Assembly (NCBI GenBank): GCA_033557465.1
Contig: CM066031.1
Coordinates: 1,445,696,396 to 1,445,760,395 of the forward strand
DNA length: 64,000 nucleotides
Source: Ichthyophis bannanicus
Taxonomy: Eukaryota > Chordata > Amphibia > Gymnophiona > Ichthyophiidae
Direction: 5' to 3'
Shown here: in pieces, positions 30,790 through 41,870 of the stretch
Layout of the letters: each line of letters starts with the position of its first letter
Numbering within the stretch: the stretch's first letter is position 1
Notes under the pieces: model-generated
Told to the model about the DNA's origin: nothing
Seen by the model: the letters and a program-made list of their open reading frames with translations, nothing else
Databases searched by the model: none
Program-made: the position numbers and the translations under genes

Positions 30790-30963
30790 ATTTTCGCCCT
30801 TTAAGTCCTCTAAGAACTGAGGTATCCCCTCTATTACCTGCGATGTGCGTTGCCACCGCCCCCTTAAGTCCTTTATAAACTGGGGTATCTCTACTCTTTC
30901 CAGCAGAACTCTCTGCTGATGTGAAGAGATTTCTTCCTCTACCTCGGGTAGTGACTGGGCTTC

Positions 30964-31549
30964 CTATTCAACCAACTGAGGGACAAAGTCCTCTTTTGCC
31001 AGTTCCCCCCTACTAGTGGCTGTTAGACCTGTCCTCATAGACAGTCCTATGGCTCCAGACCCACCTAATCCCTCTAAGGTAGTACTTAGTTCGGTAACCT
31101 CCTCTATAAGTGGGAAGCCAACTCTCTCCATGATGAGCTGCGCTCTTCTAACCCCCAGGGTTACTTTATAGTCTTTTATGGAACGGTTTATCAGTAAGAC
31201 TTTTACAGCTCCCCTAAAGTCTGGGTCTATTACCCCTGCACCTACATCTATGCATTCCTCGACCGCTAGACCTGATCGCGGAGCGATCCGACCATAGCAA
31301 CCGGGTGGTATTTCAAGCTGTATACCGGTTTCTACTAAGACTCGACCTTGGCGTGGTAATAATAGTGTCCTCCGCACTATATATGTCAAAGCCTGCAGCT
31401 TGCTCTGATGCTCTCTTGGGGATCCTAGCATTAGGTGTAAGCTTACAACATTTTAGGATGAACTTTCCCTTACTTGGAGGGTCCGGGATAGGGGCTCTCT
31501 CCCTATCTGGCTTCTCTCGGGGTTTCTCAAATAACGGGGCTGGTACCAT
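30964..31549 (-). pseudogene. dUTPase of provirus A1
   Basis: dUTPase hydrolyses dUTP to dUMP and keeps uracil out of the cDNA. Motif 1 AAGFDIYSAED (about 31400) is in one frame. Motif 2 APRSGLA, motif 3 [13 protein letters not shown] and a changed motif 4 (RRAQLI for the usual RIAQLI) are in another, so a frame break lies between 1 and 2. Motif 5 may be the GLGGSGAIG near 31055. It sits right after the protease, as in betaretroviruses and non-primate lentiviruses. Confidence 0.85.
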
Positions 31550-32110
31550 CCCTAGCCTGGATTTTACCCCTTGGAGATGATGTTGTGTATCTTTCTTTTT
31601 CCTGCCTCCATCCTGGTTCCTTTCTTACTTTATTAGAGTCAGGGACTTTGGCTTCTACTGTGGCAGCTAGTCCTTTAACTAGGCCATTTTTAAATTGAGG
31701 CCAATCCCTACCTAAAATCATGGGGTGTGGTAACTTAGGCACTACTGCTACTAAGATATTCTTTCTCAAGCCTAGCCCTTCCACGGTTACTGTGTGCAAA
31801 GGATATGACGATGACGCGCCATGCACACATCGAATTCTTATCCTATCCTTTGGATGAATTCTTACCTTATCCTCCGGGTACTTTCTTATTTTATCTTCAG
31901 GTACTTTCTTATCTTATCTTCAGGGTACCTTACAGATTCTCCACCCTGAGCCTTTATCTCCTCCCATAGGGCTTTGGAAACCATTTGACTGGTCTGTGCC
32001 CGAATCTAAAAGGGCATTGACCTGGATATTGTTGACCCATACCGTTAGTAAAATTTCCTCCCCAACCTCCTTGGACTGGGTGGTTACTAACACTAGATTA
32101 TCCCTGCAAT
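31527..32110 (-). pseudogene. Aspartic protease region of provirus A1
   Basis: VNNIQVNALLDSGTDQS carries the catalytic DSG (about 32030). LPHPMILGRDWPQFK (about 31720) is the conserved second half seen in Ty3/gypsy proteases. Frames change between them (31920 and 31826). It would mature Gag-Pol. Confidence 0.8.
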
Positions 32111-32995
32111 TTTTCTTCAAGTGACCCTTCCGGCCACATGCAAAGCATTTTCCGCTCATCCCAGGCAGGTTTTTGCCAAGGTTTCTTAGGCAAAAACTCA
32201 TTTACCTTGCACCCTTCCCTCATTCCTGACATTCCCAAGATTGCTGTATCCGGAACAGTCATCTTCTTCTGACCGAGGCTTCTGCCTCTAAGAAGCGGTC
32301 AGCAAGCAAGATGGCGTCTTTCATGTTCCTACAATCTTGTAGAATAAGGAAGGATTGTATTTCATCTGGTAATGCTTCTACAAATTGCTCTAACACAATG
32401 TCATCCAATATCGCCTCAATGCTCTTTCCCTCCGGAGACAACCATTTATAAACCAATGTTCTGACTCTATGGCATAAGGCCTGTGGTGTTTCGCCCGGGG
32501 TTAACTTGCACCCCCGCAAACGACGGCGATATACCACTGGAGTTAAGCCTAGTCTCTCCTTAATGGTTTTTAAACCACTGCGTCATAGTTGTTGGCCTGG
32601 ACATTAGGCATATCCCGTTAGGCTGCGAGAGCCTCGCCAGTTAATGCTGCAGCTAGCCTTATGACCCACTGTTTTATCGGCCAACCTCTCATGAGCGCGA
32701 TGCGTTCTAAAACCTCTAGGTAATCATCAACATTTTCATCCTTAGACATTTGACCTAGAGAAAATATACCCTGTCCCACAGTTCCCAGTCCCGCTACAGC
32801 TCCTAGCGAACTGGACATAGTCTCTAACACTTGCGCTGTTTGCTTCTGCTCCCCGATGTATGATCCCAGCAGATCCAACAGCGGCTTCTGTTGCGCATGA
32901 ATCATCTTAGCCATCCTCTCCTGGGCTTGCGCTGACATCGCCTGCTGCTGCTGAAACCTCTCAGCAACCCAGCTCATTAGCTGTGCTGGCTCCAT
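32110..32995 (-). pseudogene. Gag with SCAN-like capsid, provirus A1
   Basis: Start MEPAQLMSWVAERF at 32995. A Gln-rich helical N-terminus is followed by a capsid part (DENVDDYLEVLERIALMRGW). The SCAN-like block has GETPQALCHRVRTLVYKWLS and VLEQFVEALPDEIQSFLI. A zinc knuckle CFACGRKGHLKKNC ends it. SCAN domains share the L-C-x-W-L-x-P-E and VLEQF-x-LP pattern. Frame breaks at about 32618 and 32259. A splice-acceptor-like CTTGCAG precedes the start. The second copy at 59238 has fewer breaks. Confidence 0.87.
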
Positions 32996-33397
32996 CCTGC
33001 TGTATTCTGCAAGAAACAAAGAACAACACCAAGTGCGATACCCACACAATTGTATCCCCTCAACTTCCAGTCCAACCCTGCAATCTTACCCCCCTTGCAG
33101 CAGTATCCCAGTTAACCCGCTTAGCTACTGGTTACCTGCCACAAGTGGAGTGTCTCGCTCATCAGCTATGCGGTATCCCTGGTACAGGTACTCCTTTCCG
33201 CCTCCGCCGATGCTCCACTCCGGTAGGTAGACTTGCACTCTGGTAAGCTCTTCCTGGATACTTGTGTTGACCAAATTTTTTTTCTTTTTTTTTTTTTTTC
33301 AAAACTTTCAAAACTGCTCCTTCCTCAGGACTTTACTGGCAACGTTGGTATGCCACTCTTCTTCTGTGTGAGGCCCGTAGTTCAAAAATCCGTAAAA

Positions 33398-33405
33398 CTA
33401 CGCCA
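33398..33405 (-). promoter_or_regulatory. Primer-binding site, tRNA-Ser-like (A1)
   Basis: TGGCGTAGTTTT on the minus strand, 11 bases inside the 5' LTR. A site for tRNA-Ser (3' end CGACTACGCCA) would read TGGCGTAGTCG; nine of eleven bases agree. Confidence 0.6.
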
Positions 33406-33416
33406 GTTTCCTTCCC

Positions 33417-34987
33417 TGTCACACTGCAGCGCCCTCTGGCGTAGTATAGCAGTTGCCTATGAGGGGTTAGCATGTGGGGCAAAGAGGAAAGCAAATTTAT
33501 ATATCTAAGTGCTGCTGTCTGGTGTCCATTGTAGTTGTGGGCCAAGTAACAGAGCGTAGGCCTTCTGTGAGTTCCAATAATAACTTTATTTCCACACACA
33601 GGAATTTGGAGCACTACGTCCCCAGGCACAAACAAAAAGTAGTGGTACTCAATTGTGTCAAATAAAAAGTCCATGAAAATCCTGATGCTTCTCAGGTACA
33701 ATTCAAAGTACAAAGTTCAGCAATTAACTTCCATTAGCTTCCAATACAAGCCTTGATTTCTTCCATTAAACATTGCACTAGTATGCTCTCTTTAAACATA
33801 GGACATTCTCCAGCGTTGAGCTTTACTTCACAGGTGCAATAATTACATCTGAGTTTCCCACGGCAGAAGGCTGCCTTTCTCAATGAAACTCAGATTCATT
33901 CAAATAGGCTTCTCAGCACTTCACATATAAGCTTTGATACAGCTTCTCTCCTCTTATAGGATTCCCTTAATGTAACTTCAATCCTTATAACAGATCCCAC
34001 ATTCCATAGGCGAATCACTGCTAACTGATGAAGGTGGATCAATTAACATCTCTTCTGGGTCTGATATCCTCTTTGAGGCTTTGGTTAAGAGAGTCTACAG
34101 ACTGCCATTGCTTAATTAAATCCTTAAGGCTGTCTTCTTTTGTTCTCCTTAACATACCTAGGCACATGTACAGGCTCTAAGCTATCAGCACCTTTTAAAA
34201 GCTTATAAAAAGGGCTCACCTGATTTCTGGTACGCCTAGACTGTGTTCTCTGGCAGGGAGGTAAACATTTCCTATGATACTGTTTCACTAAATCTTGTAT
34301 TACAGCGTCTTCGTCAGAGCCTAGCTCCTGCCCGTGTCTGTGCTGCTTGTAATCACGAGCATGCTGATAGGCACCTGGGCTACACTCAGAGCTAGAGCTT
34401 CTATAACGTTGTCCTGTGACAAGCAACTTTCTTTAGCTTACTGAAAGGGATCTTCTCTCTGCCCAATCTTTCATTCCTGAGAGAAGATTCCTGAGAGCTA
34501 TTTCTCTCCCCTTACAGGCAAGGTATCTGACCTTCTCCCCTGGAGTTTTAAATAGTCTCTGACCTGCTTTCCTTGGCTAATGAGCTCCAAGTAGTTCCTC
34601 CTTGGAAGGTTCCTCTGAGGCTTGGCCTCTCTCCTTGGCTCCCTTTGCCTCTGCTTCCCAGACTCTCTCTTGGTCTCTGCAGTCTTTCTCTCGGACTCTC
34701 TCTCCTTCTTTCTCCCTTGCTCTTTCTTCTCCCTACTGGCAGTGGCTTCCTGGTTAAGTGAAGCAAGCTGCCCTATTGGGTGTGACTCCGCCCCTTTTCC
34801 TCCCACGTCAGCTCCCTGGGTTTGCTTCACGCTAGGGTGGTGGCTCTCTTTCCACTTTCCTGTGTAGCACAGCTTTCAGGCTGTATCATTAACCCCTTCC
34901 TGCCCAGTTTCACTGACAGCTTCTGAAGAGAAAAAGTGTTTTAAAAAAACCTTCATTTTCAGGTTCTGCAACCTCTGCATTGTCACA
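33417..34987 (-). repeat. Provirus A1 5' LTR
   Basis: 1571 bp, TGTGACA at both ends, matching 26796-30428 once the hAT element is set aside and 57245-58813 in the other provirus. It contains an AATAAA signal (on minus, near 33585) and a CTCF-like core CCAGAGGGCGCT at 33428-33439. Confidence 0.92.
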
Positions 34988-35882
34988 ACAGACAGTACAG
35001 AAAGTCTGATAAAAAGAGGGTTTCTGCCAGCCAAACAACTCATATATCTCCTGAAGTGGAATTGTTAAGGGAGAGAAGGGCAAGAGGGTTCTGACCCAGT
35101 TAAAAGGGGGAGCCAGAGTCTAAAATGGGGAAAGCTGTTTAAACTTTTAAAAGAAGTGCAGCAGAGTGTTCCAGAAGTTGCCCCAAGCCCTGAGTTTTAT
35201 AGTTCACCGGAGGAAATGGAAGTGGAGCTTTATCCAAACAGTCCAGTATCTTCAGCAGAGTCAATGGAGTGTGGACTTTGTGTAAGCATTTTTTAATGTT
35301 TTATTGAAGGCTGTATGATACAGGTTTAGAAGTTAACATATGTGCTGGTATCTATGAATGCAGAGGTTATGGGCAGACAAGAAGATAGATACCTCATGTT
35401 TTAAAGCAGCCAGTTTTACCACTGCTAAAGCCCGGTTAAGAAGGCTAATGGTTTTAAACTAAGAGGCAGCACATGGCTGGTATCCTAATCTGCAGCAGCT
35501 GAGAATGTGATTTCAAAACTGTCTTATTGAAGTTTTGTTGAACTGTGCACTTAACAGTATTTTGCTGGTTTTGTTAAATGGAAGAAAGCAAAGTTAACAA
35601 GAGTGGAGAAAACTGCTTGGAGAGTTTTTGCTAAGAAAGTTATTGGAGAAAGTATTCTATTTTTGGTTATATTTTTGATTTGCCTTATCATGGTCATTTG
35701 TCAAATTGATTCCACGAAGAAACAATAAAAAGCAATTTATTTTTACAAATTGTCCTGTGTCCTCATCCACTCATACTGCTTACAAAGCAGGCCACAACTA
35801 CACAAAAAGAGTGATGACCGGCGCACCCTACTAGGCACCTCCTAGACGTAGTGGTGGCCGCCACAATAGCTAACCTGTAACA
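34988..35882 (+). mobile_element. LTR family B, 3' portion
   Basis: Continues 26225-26795 beyond provirus A1. The ORF tail PEEMEVELYPNSPVSS...MECGLC lies at 35205-35285. AATAAA is at about 35725, and the LTR ends near CTGTAACA. ACATAG occurs on both outer sides, a possible target duplication. Its inverted copy is 56346-57244. Confidence 0.82.
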
Positions 35883-36349
35883 TAGTTATTTTTTTCATCT
35901 GCATTCCTAAACTTATTCTGTCTACTTGCAACTTCCCAAGTTAGATGATGGCCTGATGAGCCATGAAAAATAGGGATGATAGCCCGCCAATCCTCGAGAT
36001 GAAAAGTGATTTAGGGATTAAATATAGAAATAATGATGGAAAAAAGGTTTTAAACTCATGCTTCTAGCCTTCCTAGAGGCGTGGATTGTTATCGGGAAAC
36101 TCCAGGTGTCTGGTTCAAGGCAATATACTGTTCGTCATTATTCTTCTCTTACAATTGTACAACAATTTAGTTCGATGGTACTCTATCTCATCCATTTTCC
36201 CTCTACACAATAGTCCACTGCGAACATACGGTTATGGCACATTGGTCACGTAGATTTCAATTTCCAAAGGGATACACACACTGATAAACATAAACTCTAG
36301 GACATTCTTCCTGAGACTATGCAATAAATCTTTTCACTTAATAAACAAT
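35883..36349. other. Flank between LTR B and provirus C
   Basis: 35883-35935 is repeated inverted at 56296-56345, which shows the duplication extends past the LTR. The rest has no recognisable feature. Confidence 0.5.
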
Positions 36350-36559
36350 ATCAATCTACAAAGACTCAGCTTAATTCCATTGTGGCGCTACAACCAGAAT
36401 TTTGACTGGACATGGGCGTGGTACCGTAGTGCGTGGGGGGTTGAAACGTAACGTTCCTTCTCTCACTTCACACACTTTTACCGTAATTAAACACCGTTTC
36501 AAACTACGGCGCCAAGCCCGCATTCCTCCTCACTCAACGGGTAACCTTCCCAGCACGAC

Positions 36560-37860
36560 ATGTTCAACTTGAAAATCAAATCCTGTAGGAAAACGTCACC
36601 ACTCAGCGCGGTCAATCCTGCGGATGGGTTTGGTTGGCTCTTTCTCTAGCCGTCCATGGCCCTTGACCACACACAATCTTAACATTCTACATGTGCACAG
36701 GTCTTGCGTGTCCCAGCGTGTCAACCTCCCCCACCATCTCCGTGCCGCGCACCAACTTCTAGGAGACTACTTACCCGTCACAACACGCGCCGAAGTGTTT
36801 CAAAAGGTCTGCCGTAACAGCCTCCACGGACCACTTGATAGCTAAATCATTCTGTTTACTATTGTGGAATAAGTTTGTTCAGCCAGGGGACAACTTTCCG
36901 GCTCAGGTACAGCACAGCTGCTCCTCCCCATCATGACAACTGGGATAGAACCGCTCCTAGCCCTACCTCCGATGCATCCGTTTGAACCCGAAAGGGGTTC
37001 TTGAAGTCCACCCCTTTCAGTACCGGTCCTGTACACAATTTTTCCTTTTAAGACTGGAAACGCTTTTTTCAGCTTCAGGTGTCCACTTTAGCTGGTTTGG
37101 ACAATTCCTTCCGGGCAGCATAGCCGTGAAACTTGGCACTTTGTCTCTGCGAATTGCTGTAGAAACCTGCGGTAGTATCCAATAAGTCCCAAGAAACTTT
37201 CTAGTTGTTGTCTTTGTTGTTGAGCGGAGGAAAATGCCTGCCTAGAATTTTAACTCATCAGAGGTTTCATTTTTCCTCTTCCCCACTAGGTGGGCCCAGG
37301 TATTTTACCTTCCTATTGGCAAAGGCACACTTCTTCGGGTTTACAGGGATTCCCGGCTGCTTCATGGAGCACAAATGACTTGCCCTGATCCTTTTTTAAT
37401 GCTCCGCCCAACGTGTTACTAATGGATTAGGACATCATCAGTCCATATATGCAAAAGCATAATTTTGGTGGAGGCTCGGAATACCTGATCCACTAGACCT
37501 TTGGCCGGTAGCTGCTGCTCCATGCAGTCCGAAAGGCATCCTCTTGAACTACTGGGAAAGGCCAACGGTGGTGCTGAATTCATTCTATCGGCTTCGACTC
37601 CCTGGTGCAGGGAGTTGCCAATATCCTTTGGTCAGATCAAGGGTGGTTAAGTAGTGAGCCTGTCCCAGCTGGGCCAACAGCTCCTCAATTCTTGGCAGTG
37701 GATATGTATCCAAAACTGATATGCCGTTTACCTGCCGGAAGTCAATACAAAATCTTAAAGATCCATCAGGGCTTCGGCACCAGCCTATGGGGCTATTCCA
37801 GGGACTCTTTGACTCCTCTATTACTCCCATGTCCAACATCTCCTGGACTTGTTCCACGAC
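36560..37860 (-). pseudogene. Reverse transcriptase and RNase H, provirus C
   Basis: RT start: MLDMGVIEESKSPWNSPIGW, SLRFCIDFRQVNGISVLDTY and YLTTLDLTKGYWQLP (37857-37585). The catalytic YxDD area (about 37440-37510) is scrambled by indels. RNase [17 protein letters not shown] (about 36960-37000) and FDFQVEH near 36570. It follows dUTPase, giving gag-PR-dUTPase-RT-RH. Heavily broken. Confidence 0.82.
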
Positions 37861-38174
37861 TTTCCTGTCTCTTGGCTTCAGGCAAGCGATAATGGCCTTG
37901 ACGAACTAATTTCCCAGGTGGAGTTTATTATTGTTCATGGCAACCAAATGTGTCTCCCCAGGTATGGTGCGTCAACACATCTGGGAATTCCTTTAAAGCA
38001 ATTTCCTAATTTCCTCCTTCCTGTTGATAAACCACTGTCCGGATTCCTCACCTATTTGGGGCTCTGATTTTTTCTTTACATTCAGATACCTGGGTCCCAA
38101 ATCTCCTCTTCATCTTCACTCCCTCTCCTCGGCGGCACATGTGGCAGCTAGGCTTTTTTAACCCCCTATTGACA

Positions 38175-38480
38175 TCAGTAGAAAACCAAAGCCTTTGGTT
38201 CCACGTTCAGAATTCTCCAGGGATGTGAAACCTCCTCCACAGGTGGAAAACCCAGCCTCTCACTGATCAATTGGGCAATTCTGTCTCCTGTCTTCACGTG
38301 ATAATCATTCTGTCCAAAATTAAACAACAGAACTTTAATATTGCCCCTGTAATCGGGATCAATTACTCCCGCACCCACATCGATGAAATATTTAAGGGCT
38401 AATCCGGACCTTGGGGCTACTCTCCCATAGCAGCCATAGGTATTTCCACTTGGAGACCGGTGTCACCAGGGCTCTCCCTT
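38175..38480 (-). pseudogene. dUTPase, provirus C
   Basis: Motif 3 ([11 protein letters not shown]) and an intact motif 4 ([14 protein letters not shown]) are in one frame (38378-38175). Motif 2-like sequence lies upstream in another. Position between protease and RT matches A1. Confidence 0.82.
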
Positions 38481-38500
38481 GGCTAGTACAGTCACATTTT

Positions 38501-39010
38501 CTATGCTGCACAGGTCAACCCAGCAGCTTGAGGGGTTTCCCGCTTAGGAGCTTGGGCCTTCTCTGTGACCCTATGGTACTTTAGGACGAATGTCTGCTTT
38601 GGGGTAGCTTGGTCTTCTGGACGCTTAACCCTCTTTTTAGCTGGGGTCTGAGGACTTCCAAATAAGGGCCCGGAGCTATTACCATTAAACCCTTCTCCCT
38701 CCTTCTTTCCTAGTCCTTCCACTAGACCCTGCTTAAATCTTGGCCAGTCTCTTCCTAGAACCAAATCAAAGGGTAGCCTAGGCACCACTGCTAACAGGAC
38801 TTCCTCTTATACCCCCAGGCACTTAACCTTTAGCCTATAGGTGGGATATGATGTTGCAGCACCAGAATGCATCTGATGTGAACTTGGCATTCCGGGGTTC
38901 TAGGCACAAATCCTTCTTGGGCCTCTATCCTCTACCAAAGCCTTTTTGACATCATACTCTGGTCTGCCCCAGAGTCTAACAAAGCATTTGTGGTAATTCC
39001 TTGCACATCA
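38501..39010 (-). pseudogene. Protease region, provirus C
   Basis: VPRLPFDLVLGRDWPRFKQG (38788 on) is the second half of the protease. A DSG-like block lies near 38980 in a different frame. The region then runs into dUTPase with motif 1-like AAGLTCAA. Confidence 0.65.
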
Positions 39011-39060
39011 ACCATCAAAAGAAATCCTTCTTTGGCTGTTTTAAATCCACACCCACTAAG

Positions 39061-39975
39061 CTAGTGTGTGACTGGCATCCTTTTTCTAAGTGTCCCCATT
39101 TTCCCACACTTGAAACATTTCTTTCTATTCCACTGTGTCATCTGGTTTGATACAGTACATTCATTTTCAGAAACCTTTTTAATTATTTTCTTTTCTGATA
39201 CAGCACATCTAGCCTCAGCACCAATCTTCAGAGGCCCACACATTCTCTGGCAAGCCTGCTTGGCTTCCAAGAATCTCTCTGCTAGCATGGTTGCCTCTCC
39301 AAGATTTTGGCAATTTTGCTGTATAAGGAAAGTATGCAAATCTTTAGGGACCGCAGACCTAAATTGTTCCAACATTATAATGTCTAATAACATTTCTACC
39401 GTCTTTTGCTCAGGCTCCAACCATTTTACAGCTAGACCTCTGATTCTCTGGGTGTTTCACCCACTCTCAATGTAGTAGCTCTAAACCTCGCCTATACTCT
39501 GAAATAGACAACCCTAGGCAATCTCTAATAGCATCCTTTACAATCCTTATAATTCAAAGCCTGGGCTGCTGGCATTGCTCTATAAGCTGCAAGTGCCTCT
39601 CCAGTTTAAGGAGGCTGCCAGCCTTACTGCCCACTGGGTCCTCTGGCCATGCTAATGCTTGTGCCACTCTTTCAAAAGACTCTAGAAATCATCAACATTA
39701 TCATCTGGAGTTAGCTTCCCAAAACTAAATGCTTCAATCCCTTGATTGAGTCCCACACTGTCCACATGTGGTGGTACCAGTATTCACTGCTGGTCTTGCA
39801 TCTGTTCCACTTTGGTTTCTTCAGCTCAACTAGGGCTTGCACCAGATCAAGCACTGGCTTCTGCTGGTCCATTAAGGCTCTCATAGCAGTGTCCTGAGCC
39901 TGCTGTGCTAGCTCCTGCTGCCTGCTGAACTGGGCTTCCATTCCACTGAGCTAGTTCCTTTGAATCCATCTTGAA
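39061..39975 (-). pseudogene. Gag with SCAN-like capsid, provirus C
   Basis: Start MDSKELAQWN near 39970 after TTTTTTCTTACAG, a good splice acceptor. The N-terminal QQ-rich helix (RQQELAQQAQDTAMRALMDQ), the SCAN-like block (MLEQFRSAVPKDLHTFLIQQ) and the zinc knuckle start (CFKCGKMG) are visible in three frames. Order and spacing match A1. Confidence 0.78.
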
Positions 39976-40288
39976 CCCTGTAAGAAAAAAACAAAGAAAA
40001 AAACACAGTGCACCACCTTCCAAACAGGTGTTTTTTTTGCTTTTTTTTCTACACTCTTTTTTTCTCAATTACCCTGTGCTTACTCCCATCCACCACTAGA
40101 CATGCCCAGGTACTTATTACCTTGTCTCAGTGATGAATCCAGCTCTGCACAGGGTCTTTTCCTCCTGGGACAGCTTCCTCTCCTCCAAAGTGTGGTTGAG
40201 GGAAAATCTTTTTTTCCAGCTTTAAACTTGAACTGTAGTTGTAATCCTCAGCAAGTAAATCCCCTTTTGTGCAAAAGCAATCCAAAAA

Positions 40289-40296
40289 CTACGCCA
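40289..40296 (-). promoter_or_regulatory. Primer-binding site, tRNA-Ser-like (C)
   Basis: TGGCGTAGTTTTTGG on the minus strand, two bases from the LTR end (TCTGACA). The same start of sequence as in A1 and A2 supports a shared primer tRNA. Confidence 0.6.
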
Positions 40297-40298
40297 TT

Positions 40299-41870
40299 TG
40301 TCAGACGGCTGCCTGGGTGAGAATCTTCACAGTCTTGACAATGCATATATTTATATGATTTTTGCATGGTATTGTGGGTAATGTAGTTCATTCACACCAG
40401 ACACAGCTGCTGACAATAATTTAGTTGTGCACAAGTGTTAAAGCCAATAAGATACTTCTTTATTTATGGGGTTATTTCTCCCAGCCCCAGATATGCTTGG
40501 TAGCACATAAATTAGGTTGCTTGCTTGCAGTGTTTAACCTTGGTAAAACAAAGTCAAAAATCAAAATCAGGAAAACAACCTTCAAACTTGTCAAGGCAAT
40601 TAGCTAATGTTTTTCTTAGCATATCTCTAACAAACGAAAGCCACAAAGAAAGAAATAAAACTGTTCTTGTAAGGTTAACTTCTGATTACTTTCCACACAG
40701 ATCCAGAAGTAATTCTCTCCTAGCTCACAAGCAATTAGGTGCAGCTCAATTGCTATCAGTTATCCAGCTGAAACCCTTTAGCAGGCTGGTTTTCTACTGT
40801 GTGCGTCAAAATCCTGCTTCAGGAGCTTTTTCTTAGTGAATAAAGAACCAATTTAATATTTCTTTGTGATGGCTGCTGTGCTTTATCACAGAAAGTTACC
40901 AACGGAGTTTGGATAGAGAGCAGTCCATATAAACAATATCTTGATCTGCTATTATTTCCCCTTCATCAACAAGCATAGGGTCACTATCATGAATTGGCAC
41001 AGATGAATCTTTCAATGGAGCACTTTCAGGAGAACACTTATTTCCCTGCTGTCTTTCAAGGTTATAGCTAGGGCATAGATCAGTGTTCATACCTGAGCTC
41101 CATTGTTGCTATAGTTTCCTCTCTATATAGCCTGGCCAGTATGTAGTCCAGTTCTTATGTCCAGCCTTCCAGTCCTGATCCCTGGACACTGGATCTCTCT
41201 TCACATACCTTCTGGCATAGGTCTTAGAGTCCCTTCCCGTGCAGCCGTCTCCCTCACAGGTAGCCTCCGGTGATTCCTTGTTCTGCAGCACCATTCCTCT
41301 GGCTTTCCCCAGTCCCAATGGTCTATGCTGGCCCTTGGAATACCTCCCAGTATACGTACTGCCTTGGACTCTTCTAGACCTCTCAAAGGCTTTTCCCTCC
41401 TCTTCCTTCCAGGGGGTTTTTTCTTTCCTTCTCTATCCGTCCGGTTTGGCTTCTGCTTCTGCTGATTCTTCAGATGAAACTGATGATCCTTCTCTGCATA
41501 TCCAAGGTGATCATGAAGATGGTCATCTGTAGAATAAACTCTACTCTTATTCTGCCCTGGATGAGTGCTCCTCCCTAACACAGCGCAGCTGTGCTGAATC
41601 AGGCCCTGCCCTTTGAGATGAGTGCTTAGGTATTACCTCATAGCCCTCCTGATTGAACACACGTTTCCCCACTTCAGCTCCTCTAATGGCTGTTGGAAAC
41701 CTGGTGCATTCTGGGACTGGTAGTCTTTTATGGCAAAATTCTGTTTTCTCATTTCTACCAGCACTGACAGGTTGCTTGTTCAGAGACACTTCACCTTTTC
41801 TATAGCCCCTTCCTGAGCTATGATAAGCTTCCTTATCACAGTACACGTCCTAACTCCTGCTGTGGTGTGA
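40299..41870 (-). repeat. Provirus C 5' LTR
   Basis: It ends CTGACA just before the primer site. The upstream edge is not certain (about 41870). Length is then about 1.57 kb, like family A. It contains AATAAA (minus) near 40840 and the LTR-borne ORF. Confidence 0.65.
40896..41850 (-). pseudogene. LTR-borne ORF, provirus C
   Basis: Purine-rich coding sequence in three pieces: 41846-41547, 41581-41201 (KKPPGRKRREKPLRGLEESK) and 41090-40896. The end carries HDSDPMLVDEGEIIA...YMDCSL, matching the tail pattern of the other LTRs. It is broken by frame shifts. Function unknown. Confidence 0.45.

Larger units (their letters stand above)
26796..34987 (-). mobile_element. Gmr1-like Ty3/gypsy provirus A1 (pol-deleted)
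   Basis: LTRs of about 1.55 kb (33417-34987 and 26796-30428, the latter split by a hAT element) begin TGTGACA and end TGTGACA. The 4-bp duplication ACAG flanks the insertion. Inside on the minus strand are a tRNA-Ser-like primer site, gag with a SCAN-like capsid and zinc knuckle, protease, dUTPase and the integrase tail. RT, RNase H and the integrase core are missing, so it is nonautonomous. SCAN domains of vertebrate zinc-finger proteins descend from Gmr1-like capsids; this gag has that fold signature. Confidence 0.87.
36350..41870 (-). mobile_element. Ty3/gypsy provirus C, decayed, 3' truncated
   Basis: On the minus strand: LTR (40299 to about 41870), primer site, gag, protease, dUTPase, RT and RNase H. 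The 3' LTR and integrase are missing. It is the same superfamily as A1/A2 (same gag plan, primer site, dUTPase position and LTR-borne ORF) but diverged. Many small indels interrupt every gene, especially at 36-39 kb. Confidence 0.83.
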
